This document shows positions 44,121 to 54,600 of a stretch of 64,000 bases of DNA, piece after piece. The stretch lies in contig CM035355.1 in the NCBI GenBank assembly GCA_020137815.1, forward strand, positions 5,396,850 to 5,460,849, given 5' to 3'. Position numbers and translations under genes: made by a program. The stretch comes from Hormiphora californensis. Taxonomy: Eukaryota > Ctenophora > Tentaculata > Cydippida > Pleurobrachiidae. Positions within the stretch are counted from its first letter, which is position 1; each line of letters starts with the position of its first letter. Under the pieces are notes generated by a model that was given only the letters and a program-made list of their open reading frames with translations, was not told the DNA's origin and made no database searches.

Positions 44121-45578
44121 ATGGAGAACGTTGCACCGGGTGTGATGCGGGCTGTGGGGAAAGAACTCCGGGAGTTGTCTGCCTCGCCTATTGAGGGTGT
44201 CACAGTGGCTATGAGTGAAACAGACTTCACCTGATATTACTGCCATGATTACTGGACCAGGTAAGAACTCGTTTTATTCAGCACTTTCTAAGATCTACAG
44301 AACAGAGTTTGACACCACTCACCTGAAATCTGGTACTAGAGGTTCAAGCAGTAGGAATTAGGGTATGAGGTCACCACCAAGTACAGTACAATAACTAAAG
44401 AAACAGTGCTAAGTCAAAAATATGAGAAAGTATACTTTGTTTTTGCTTTTGCTCACAATCGGATAGAAAAGCTCTCTGCAACCTGATCTTGTAATTATCT
44501 TATCTCCCTTTTTATCTCTAAAATCACCTGTTTCAGAACAGACTCCTTTTGAGGGAGGTGTCTTTAAAATCAAATTGGTTCTAAGTAAAGACTTTCCAGC
44601 TAGTCCCCCTAAAGGTATGTACTAAATGTGAAGTTATATTCTGAAATCTCATTATCATGCTGGATCTCGAATACAACACCCCCTTTTTCTCCAGGTTATT
44701 TCGTTACTAAGGTGTTCCACCCGAACGTTGCTGATAACGGAGAGATATGTGTTAATACACTAAAAAGGGATTGGAAATCGACCCTTGGTATTCGTCATGT
44801 TTTAATGGTTAGTTGGGGTTGGTAAAAACATGGATTAGACTGTCATCTTGATCTCGAAATGGAAATACTTACTGTTCTCTAGTCCAAACTTTTTGGAAAT
44901 AACTTTGTTACAGAAATGTAAATACTTACAATTATACACATCATTACTGCCTCTTTTCTCCTCCGATTGAGATCACTCAGTTGCAAAAGTCCTGGAGAGT
45001 TCGCATAAAGGGTACGCGCGCAACTTGTCTCTAATAAAAAGTACAGCGGGATCGTTTGTTAGCACTTGGCGCACGACCGTCCGCGCGGTTTTACCCATCG
45101 AAATGAGAACATTGGTGGACCCCTCGGGGACACAGGCCACAGCTGCTGCAGCAGTCCTCCCCCTAGGGACGTAGACACAGGTCACAGCTGTTACGACCCG
45201 TATATCAATTATAATCCTTCTCTTTGTTCACAGACAATAAGGTGTCTTCTTATCCATCCAAACCCGGAATCTGCCCTGAATGAGGAGGCTGGTCGTTTGT
45301 TACTAGAGGATTACGAGAGTTTCGCTGCTCGGTGAGTTGGGTGGGTAAAATATTGAGTTGGGAGATAGGTAGAACACGGGGGGATTAAAGGGTGGGGGAG
45401 AGGTGACATTGGGAAGTGATCTGTGATCAATTTGAATCTATTTCTTTACCCGTTCTTCTCTCTCATTAGGGCCAAGATGATGACCGAAGTACACGCCAAA
45501 CCCATCTCAAAATCACACCCTGATGACGCGATACCAACCGCTAAACCAGCAAAGAAACGAGGCCTGCGACGGTTGTGA
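44121..45578 (+). CDS. UBE2S: ubiquitin-conjugating enzyme E2 S
   Basis: The E2 that extends K11-linked ubiquitin chains on APC/C substrates. Exons: 44121-44260, 44537-44614, 44695-44807, 45234-45331 and 45470-45578. Family blocks: [39 protein letters not shown] with the active-site Cys, [31 protein letters not shown] and LLLEDYE. The C-terminus ends KKRGLRRL, matching the LRRL tail that docks on APC/C. About 178 aa, shorter than human (222) because the flexible linker before the Lys-rich tail is reduced. In exon 1 the zero frame meets TGA at 44232 (TTC-ACC-TGA-T). Skipping one T gives [13 protein letters not shown], which aligns without gap to the family (DLTDL...GPE). All later junction phases require that shift. 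ATG lies one base after acceptor-like ACAATAG. Confidence 0.93.
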
Positions 45579-45906
45579 GTTTTAGGATGAAATGTTTAGA
45601 AAGGAAGAGGTCCTTGCCTCTCTCTCTTTATTCAGTCACACATATTCTAGGAAGGGTAGCTAAGTTTGTACGCGGACTATGTTTCTGTATATTTGTTTTT
45701 TATTATGAGATTGTTATTGACAACTTACCTTGACAAGTTATTAGTTGTGTGTTTGTTTTTTGACTGGTGAGGTTAAAAAGGGTAAATACTTTTAGAACGA
45801 TAATTAACAACCCCGGTTCATCTTGTGGAGTGTGGGATAAACAGCAAGGTTCACTGAGATCTTCAACCCCTTTTAACAAACTAACATTCTCTCTTTCTAG
45901 TTAGCT

Positions 45907-48900
45907 ATGAGTAATATCTATAATTTAGAGCCAGTAACGAAAGGGAAAGTCCTTCTTTACACTTCGCACGGGGATATCGAAATAGAACTGTGGAGCAGAG
46001 AGGTAAACACTCCAATTCTAAATTGTTAGAATTTGTTTGAAACTGCGTACATTGTAGGCTATAAAAGCCATGAAAGGGATGACAATACGAAATATTAATG
46101 TTGTGTCTATGATTTACACCATGTTTGGTATTGTAATTCACCCATTATTACTCTTCAGGCCCCCAAGGCATGCAGGAACTTCGTACAACTGTGTCTAGAG
46201 AGCTACTATGATACCACTATATTCCATCGACTGGTGAAGGGGTTCTGTTTACAAGGTACTGTTTTGATTCTTCGAACTTCTATTTGATCGTGTTGAATTC
46301 AGCATTAAAGCACTAAAATATGTCACATTTTGATCACCATTATACTCCCCCTCCTTTAGAACTGGCGGCCCGGTTTTTTAGTTTCCTGAATCCCTCACTC
46401 TGTAACAACCTGTAACTAAATATATCATCTAAAATTATTCCTCCCCTCTATTTCAGGTGGTGACCCGACAGGCACGGGTCAAGGTGGGGAATCAATATAC
46501 GGTTCAGATTTTCCTGACGAAGTTCACCAGCGGTTAAAGTTCATCAGACGAGGGTTGGTTGCTATGGCAAATAGCGGAACTCCCGACTCAAATGGGTCCC
46601 AATTCTTTATCACCCTGGGGGAATGTTCGGAACTTCAGAAGAAACATACCATATTTGGTAAAGTATCCGGGAATACGATATTCAATGTGCTACGAATGGC
46701 GGAATTGGAGACAGATTCAAATGAGAGGCCTTTGGAGCCCCCTGCTATCCGGAAGACAGAGGTTCTAAACAATCCTTTTGATGATATTGAACCCAGAGAG
46801 AGTCGACACCTCAAGGTATACAGCAATTAGGGGTGAAAGTTATCTCTTATTTTCTATCACCACTTCCCTACTAGACAGCCATGACATGCCATTATGTTGT
46901 CGGACTTGGAATTTTAGATCTATCTCAGATAGCATATCATCAACTTTGGGCAGGTATCTAAACAACCCGTACTTCAGGCAGAGAAAAAGAAAGAGAAGAA
47001 GAAGAGTCAGATGAAAGCCACTAAGAATTACAAGTTGCTCTCTTTTGGAGATGAAGCCGAGGAGGATGAGGAGGAGACGGAACAGGTTGGAAACAAGCAT
47101 TTGTTGTTTTGTCTGTTTTTACCTGTTTCACTTTGTCTGTTTGTTGGGTGACGACTGTACGACTGCCCCCCCCCCCTGGTTGTATGTGAGAACTCCCAAT
47201 TCGTATCTCCACTCAGCTACTTCATTCATCACTGATATTCCTACGTTTTGGTGTGTAAGAGAGCGCCTAGTTTGTATCTCCATGCACTCAACAGCTTCAC
47301 AGAGAGCCTACTTGTTATATTATAACCATCCTCTACACTTTTTACCTCCCAGGTCAGTACTAAGATAGGAAAAATATCCAGTGCCCATGACAAGCTTAGC
47401 GATCCAAAACTCAGTAAAGAGATTGCGGTGACAAAGAAACAGCTGGAGGAAGACAGAACTGCAATGAAGACCCAGGCAGAGAAAATTAGGGAAAAGTTAA
47501 AGAAAGAATTAGAGGTATAATACCGCGACATAAATTTTCTGTTTTTAAATCACTCACTTTTGATATATGCTTCCCTGGCAGTACCAACCCCGTTTTGATT
47601 CTTGGTATCGAAGACACCTCACACTCAGGCCGCTTCGGGCCTTCGTTTGGCGCGCTTCACGCACCGGCAAGGGAGGGGTAACTTCGTTACCAATTTTGCT
47701 TCTCTATTGCGACAGTGCACTCAGATAGGGCCACCAGATATTTGCAATGATTTGATCGCTCTACAACTTTCATCAGGTGAAGCCCGTGGAGGAAGTTACT
47801 ACAGCTAGAGATGCCAAGATAGCCTCCCTCAAGTCTGAGAGTGAGAAGTTGATGGAGGAAATCAAGGGGATAGGGAGGGAGGAAAAGGGTGAGCAAGGTT
47901 CTGCCGCGGATAAGGATGCAAATCTGAATGCAGATGAAAAAGTTACTGTCAACCAATTCAGGTATAGACTTTGTAGCAAGAATCTTGCAATTATGGAAAA
48001 TACAGAGATATGTTTGCAAGTTGCAAGATATTTCTGTATTTTCCAACCATTGAGTCATGTATTGTCTTGGTTGATTACGTTAGTTCACTGTCGATATAGG
48101 TTGATGCAGAGTTAGGAAAGGGTCGTTGCAGCTGTGCAATAGATCCTGGGTTTGGATTCACCTTGATCGATTAATCGATACCTGTCCTTTTCTCACATAT
48201 CGAGAATGGGTTTTGATGCACTCTGATCGATTAATCACGGTAGGAGGGACTTGAAAGAGTTCAAGGAGAAGCAGGGTGAAACGAAGGCAAAGACGAAGAG
48301 TGAACGAGAAAAGAGGACCATGTGCGCTCTGAAAGATTTCACCTCACAACTCAAGTCGGCAGCTAAAAAGGTTTTAATGATACCAGCTCCTTATGACTTT
48401 GGTGCTGTGCCCTTTCCCTCCTGATTCTCTCGCGCTTTCCAGAACACTTTTAATCCCGAAATCACCCTGTATCAGGCCAATGCTGTGACCACTGTGCAGT
48501 GTGCACTCCGAAATGAAAATAGGCCACCGCTCTGACAGGCATAACCTCTCCCCTCAGGATGCTGACACTGCCCCAGTGGAGCTGCCAGAAGATCTCACAG
48601 CTGAGGATGAGGAAGATATGCTGAATAATGTGAACTTGTTCTCTCACAGTCTTGTGGGTGAAGATAGCAAGACTAAGGTAGGACTTTTTATTTAAGTAAC
48701 ATGGAACATATTACATTGTTCATTTTGTAATGAACAGACACACCAATCATTTCAAAAAACAATAAAATGATGCTCTGAATACTTGATACACGTCCTTCTA
48801 TAGCTTGTTCTACATCATATCACCAAATATGGGCCGACTAATCACTAAAACTGCCTTCTTTTTCTCATTCCACACACGTGTGTGTGTAGATTGTGCACGA

Positions 48901-49160
48901 TAAATAACTGGCTGTGGTTAGGCTGCATAATGATGCTTTGTGGACTCATCTTGTGCAGGAAGGCCATTCATTCGTGAAAAATTAACTTTGAGCTATAGTC
49001 ACTGACCATGATAGCTCATAGCTCATTGTTCAGTGCCAGTTTTGGACAGTAGTGCGTAGAATGAATCAATGTTTGACTCGCGCTACTCAACTATTTTATT
49101 GGCTACTAGCACTACTTCGACAAGTATAGATACGCCTCTTTTAATTTCTTTCTGATTTTA

Positions 49161-49219
<59 letters not shown>

Positions 49220-49767
49220 CTTCTCTCTCTCTCTCGCCTTCTCTTTCTAACTCTTTCTATCTCTCTCTCGCTACAAGTATTACTTCCTTTGACTGCGTGT
49301 TTTCACGTGACTTTATTGTTTTGTTTTATTTGTGTACACGTATTGTACACTCCCTATGACACTACACACTGCTTGCAATGCCAATCGAGGTTGGATCTCA
49401 TGATCGTTCATTTTGTTTGTTTTATTTGCACTTCATATCTGTCAGAGTATTGGCGTACGAGAATAGTGGTCAGAGCATTGGCCCGACAGCTTCTTCTCAA
49501 ATACTAAAACTACCATAGCATAGGCCGGTTTCCATGATAGGGTTACCACTCCCACTTGTTAACATCCAGTTACCACTATACCATTATCAACTATACCACC
49601 TCTATCTACAGGTAAAGGATGCTAACGTTGTCAATGACGATACCTATGAGATATTTGACCCCCGGCACCCCATCAACAAGAGGAAGAGAGGAGACAAGGG
49701 GAAAAAGAAGAAGGAGGGGGGAGGTTCAGATAATGACAAGTGGAAACGTACTAAAATACTGACCTGA
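45907..49767 (+). CDS. CWC27: spliceosome-associated cyclophilin-type protein CWC27
   Basis: Peptidyl-prolyl isomerase-fold factor of the activated spliceosome that pairs with CWC22. Exons: 45907-46002, 46159-46255, 46457-46815, 46954-47085, 47353-47514, 47777-47961, 48244-48370, 48558-48677 and 49612-49767; all phases agree and give 477 aa (human 472). The N-terminal cyclophilin domain shows YTSHGDIEIELW, APKACRNFVQLCLE, FHRLVKGF, LQGGDPTGTGQGGESIYG, MANSGTPDSNGSQFF and KKHTIFGKV. The usual drug-contact Trp is absent, as in family members. Then come NNPFDDIEPRE, LLSFGDEAEED, a Lys/Glu-rich coiled region, and the C-terminal VNDDTYEIFDPRHPINKRKR block. The stop is ACC-TGA-T, the same heptamer as the UBE2S shift site; the +1 frame stays open for 49 more codons to TAA 49913. 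ATG lies six bases after CTCTTTCTAG. UBE2S ends 328 bp upstream. Confidence 0.93.
49163..49262. repeat. (CT)n microsatellite in CWC27 intron
   Basis: CT array in the last intron of CWC27, pyrimidine-rich on the sense strand. Confidence 0.9.
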
Positions 49768-49790
49768 TGACGTCATAATGTGTGACGTCA
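49768..49790. promoter_or_regulatory. two CRE-like TGACGTCA palindromes
   Basis: TGACGTCA at 49768-49775 and again at 49783-49790, between the CWC27 stop and PTPMT1. This is the consensus for CREB/ATF bZIP factors; function here is inferred only. They also lie inside the +1 open frame after the CWC27 stop. Confidence 0.4.
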
Positions 49791-50037
49791 TAATTGAGAT
49801 ATTTGACACACCAGAGATAATTGAGTTCAGTTCAAGTGGACACGTGATACCTGACCCCAGTTTGTGGAATGAAGACTCTTTTTATCAGATCTACATTTGT
49901 TTTACCACATTGTAAAACTTCTTTATATTTCTTTCCCCACAACCAGGCTTGCGTGACGCGATATATGTCACGCACAAGTATATATTACTTTGTTATCTCT
50001 CTCTCCCATAATTTAGTTGTCTGCATCCTCTCAAAAT

Positions 50038-51286
50038 ATGTTTGCCACCCAGCGTAGCTTTGATGGTGATTTTGTAAGGAGAAGAAGAAAGAAGTACCAT
50101 GTGATTCAATCCACTACAGCCCCTGATCCCCAATTACCTACAATCATGGGGTCCTTCTTTATGGGCTTCAAATTCTTCAGGAAGCTCACCTACCCTCTCC
50201 AGTTAAAACACCTCTGTCATTCTATTAAACGTGAGTTATGGTGGGAAGCCCTCCCCATATCGTCTATACTCTTTATTATTACTCCCAACTTCCCAGTTCA
50301 AAACATGTTTTATTTTAAATTCTAATTCACACCCCTCTAATCTCTATAATATCTTCTATTCTCCCCTCTCAGATAGTGACATTCATTGGTACGATGTGGT
50401 TGATGAAGTGGTAGTCCTGGGTGCCATACCTCTCCGACACAAAGACTTTACCTGGACCACTAACCTGGTAGGAAATGTGTGCCCCCTCCATACCCCCTGA
50501 AATGTCCTTCCACCCCCCCCCCTTCCTGAAATACCCCCCCCCCCCCCTCTTGAAATCTTTTTTACCCCTTTCTATTCTTGTCTGGCGACAATGCGCTCAG
50601 ATCGGGTCACTAAATGTTAGTATCTCAGCTCGTATTGTGCGTGTGACCCCCCCCCCTCTGTTTGATTAACTACCAACCCATTTGTAAAGTAACAAGTCAC
50701 CTCTCCAGAATATAAAAGGAGTTATATCGCTGAACGAGCCGTACGAAACCAAACGATCTCTCACCGTGGAGGAATGGTCTCAGAATCATGGAGTTGAAAA
50801 TCTCAAGTTCAACGTGGCCGATCACGTTGGTGCTGCGACCCTGGTAAGGACAAGATTGCAGGTCAATGTTAGTTTGGTTATACTGCGATCAGAGAGTCTC
50901 AGTGCAGTCTCAGAACTGTTGATTATTATATGGCATTCCCATTAGATTTTCATTCTGGTCAAACGCCGGCCATGGTCGGTACTTTTATTTATTTTCTGCA
51001 TCCTGTAACCATGACAACAACAATTCCTCCCTAGGAAGAGGTCCAGGAAGTGCTCGCCTTCATCACCCGGATATCCACAACCCACCCCGGATCTAAAGTC
51101 TACATTCATTGCAAAGCTGGCAAGGGCCGCAGTGCTAGTGTGGTCATGTGTTATCTAATATCCAAGAACCCCGGTATGACTCCAGAACAGAGTTTCGATG
51201 CCCTGAGGGAGAAACGATCTCAGATCAGCCTCGGAGCGAAACAGTGGCAGCTTGTTAGGAACTTTTATGCTCTTACAAAAGACTGA
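50038..51286 (+). CDS. PTPMT1: mitochondrial dual-specificity phosphatase PTPMT1
   Basis: Phosphatidylglycerophosphate phosphatase of the cardiolipin pathway, on the inner mitochondrial membrane. Exons: 50038-50230, 50373-50467, 50709-50843 and 51035-51286 (224 aa). Landmarks: FYPT-equivalent region KFFRKLTYPLQ, HWYDVVDEVVVLGAIPLR, IKGVISLNEPYET, EEWSQNHGVENLKF, and the catalytic P-loop HCKAGKGRSA (HCX5R). ATG 50146 would give 188 aa. ATG 50038 adds 36 residues rich in Arg/Lys (FVRRRRKKYH), suitable as a mitochondrial presequence, and lies 21 bases after an acceptor-like ATAATTTAG, so I prefer it. CWC27 ends 270 bp upstream. A C-rich patch at 50510-50535 and 50647-50656 interrupts intron 2. 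AATAAA at 51371 could be the polyadenylation signal. Confidence 0.88.
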
Positions 51287-51622
51287 ATGAGTTGAATGGA
51301 ACTCGAACAGAGGGGTTATTTAATGATATATTTAGTTTAATGGCTGAGATACGACCGAGAGAATTCTAATAAAAGGACGGTTCAGATGCTGAAGTTTCAA
51401 ATATTACAGAGTGGGGTTTGATAATATTTTGAAATATTTTGGCTAAATATTGATATTCATGACTGAGAACTTATAGCTGTATAATTTGGAAAAGTTTGAG
51501 AGTCATTTACTAATTGAGTCGTTTACTAATTGAGTCAATTACTAATTGGTGATTTACTAATTGAGTCATTTACTAATTGGAGCTAGTATCGAGGTAGATG
51601 TTATATTTGTGTTGTGTGTTGT

Positions 51623-54600
51623 TTAATTCTGATACTTTTTCCATTGTCCTACAAAATACTGCCTTTCCTCTGGTCTCAATGCCCCCAGACCCCCTTCCAG
51701 TAGCTCCCTCTCCCGCTCACTCCTCCACATTTTAGAGGGGTTATTGTCGGTGAGGAATCTATACACACTCTCCTTTGTGACGTCACTAATTGCTGGTTTC
51801 AGAATGTTCCAGACTCTTTCCACCACTCTCTTATCTATCTGGAGAAGAATTTTGAGGGTAAATTTCTGAGAATTCTAAGAAATTCAAAGAGGTACCAATA
51901 CCATAGATTAGAATTAAAAACATACCGAATTCGGTATCTTTTTAATTCTTATCTATGGCATTGGTACCTCTTTGAATTTCTAAAGCTAAGAGTGACTCAC
52001 TCAGTCAGATAAGACCCATGAAAACAGAATCAGATTCTTCAAAACTCTTCTCTCCCTCCAGATCCTGTGGATATGTAACCATGGTAACCTACCTGATCGC
52101 GTTGTAACCTATACGTAACCATGGTAACCAGGGATTCAGCTTGTAGCCAGGAGTCCGTGTGGGCAGTGAAGGAGCCGTAGAACACTAAAACACAACATGG
52201 TCAGGTACACATTCATTTTGTTGTGTACAATGTTTTGTTCGGGTTTTAGTCTTTTCAAATGAATCGCAGGTCACCGGAAGTAAGACTTCCACAGTTTTGT
52301 TTATTAAAATAAGATAAGACTCAATAATATCGATTCTTATCTTGAGTCAATATTTCGAGCTTGAATGACCCAAAGTTGTCACGCCGACATACTTTGATTT
52401 CGGAGTTCTGTGATTGTGGCAGGTTAAGGTCATTCAAACTCGAAATAATTCGACAAGCTGAATTCTCAATGTTATCACTTGTAGTAGTAAGTGATAAAAT
52501 TAAGAATTTTAGAGTCTCAAAAAAGCCCCCATAAAAAAGTCGCTTGGCAAATTCCCTCGTCGCTCGGCAATTGGTTCGGCAACAACAGGTGGTTTGCCGA
52601 GCCAGTCGCTCGGCTAATCAAGGAAGTCTCCGTGATTTCACCGCGTTCTTACAGAAAAAGCACATTTTTTCAGCACTTTGTATTTTTCAGCAGGAGATTT
52701 TGAAAAAAAGTGCTGAAAAAATGTACTTTTTCTGTAAGAACGCGGTGAAAACACGGCGACTTCCTTGATTAGCCGAGCGACTGGCTCGGCAAACCACCTG
52801 TTGTTGCCGAACCAATTGCCGAGCGACGAGGGAATTTGCCAAGCGACTTTTTTATGGGGGAGAGTTTATTGAGATTTTAATATCATTTAGAATTTTAGAA
52901 GGCTGTTATACTTCAGAACTAATTCTCCCTACCCTTTTTAGTGGTCCACAGTCTAAAGAAGGTGTCCCAGGTGCCTGTAAAAGCAATGGCCGGGGAGGTC
53001 AGGAAGTGAGAGTACATCGAGAGGGGGAACTCAGGATCCCCGGGGTAGAGGAACAGGAATGTGATATTGAGCGAGGGAGAGGGACATGGCAACCAGTGAA
53101 ATGGGAGGTGAGTCCTGAAACAATATCAGGTTATTAGATATTCGAATTCTTTTGACTGACCCCGAGTTGGATTAAGGCATACATTCGAAATAAATGTTGG
53201 CTCAAAATCCATTATATTGTTTGTTGTTCATTGTGGGTTTGTATATCCTGTCCAGTTTTGGGTCCTGTCCAATATCTGTCAACCTGAGCAGTGTCCTAAC
53301 CTGATAAGTCGGTGTCCCCTGACTGGTTGCTGGACAGCTGTTGCTACCCCGTCAACCTCTAACCAGTGGAACCTATCCTCGTCAGGAGGGAGGCCCAGCA
53401 TTAACTGTACCATGACACGGAGTATTATGGAACCTGGAGAGAGAGTGAGTTAGGGAGGCCCAGCATTAACTGTACCATAACACGCAGTATTATGGAACCT
53501 GGAGAGAGAGAAAATGAGTTAGGAGCGATCCGAATTATCTGAGTTACTTTACTACGCCATAATTTAGAAACTTCAAAATTATTTGTCTGACGTTATTTTT
53601 ATGAAGTTTTTGAGTTATATAGCTTCATTCTAGTGAACAAAATAGTACGCCATTTCGTTCTGCGGAACCATGCTGATAAGTGGCGATCTATATTTCACTA
53701 GGGAGGAGTGGTGAAGCGAAAGCCGACCAGTCCGACAAATTCGCGGAAACATTTCGCCACAAATTTGTCGACTGAATTGAAGTATATTTGCGTTGGTAAA
53801 GGAATAACGGTAGAGAGAGAGGGGGGATTGAGATAGATGAGTCGTTCTCACTTCCCTCTCTTTCTCCCTTACTTGTTTTAGTGACGGGTCTGGGCAATAA
53901 CTTGGCAATATATATATCCTAGTCCCGCAATGGACCCGGGTGCCAACACATGTGTCCTCTGACACAGGACATGACAAAATACTAGGGGGGGGGCGACATG
54001 TTAATTGTTAATAAATCACCTCTTTTTTCCGATTTTGTTAATTAACGTTAATTAACAAAATTAACAAATGCTAAAAGACTGTTCTTATTGGGTGATAATA
54101 CGACTTTAACTGGTTTAATTTTATAGTTTAATGACTTATCTAACGCATATTTACCCTAACAAGTCCTATTCCGATAACCAAAGTCCGATAAACAGATTTT
54201 TTGGCTCAAAATCGATAAAAATCCAAAAGTTAAAAATATTTCAATTTAGGGTATAAAATCTCACTTTAACGTAATTTTTCATTGATAATCGATTCTTTGG
54301 ACTTAAGAAGATGATGTACAACGTTTCTGTTGCAAAAAGAAATATAATTTTTCCAAAATCAATTTTTGGTCAAAGATTTAAAATTTGCTTCGCTACAAAT
54401 CCTTGCGTTTTTTTAGAAAAAATTATTTTTGGGATATTTTTTGTTTTAAGGTAAATTCATGAGTCTTATTTAGTTTTTAGGGTTGGAAAATGTGGATTAG
54501 GGTCATTTGACTTCAATTGCGGTTTAGTTTGGCCAGTTATTATTAAAATTTACACAATGGAACAAATTGCTGTAGAAAAGCCGTAGTAGAGGTAGTAGGG

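Noticed and set aside
45005-45200. Minus-strand frame overlapping UBE2S intron 3
   Set aside because: No family resemblance and it lies in a well-defined intron with good splice sites.
51281-51290. Frameshift at the PTPMT1 stop GAC-TGA-A
   Set aside because: The +1 frame stops one codon later and the protein is already full length, so it is treated as a normal stop.
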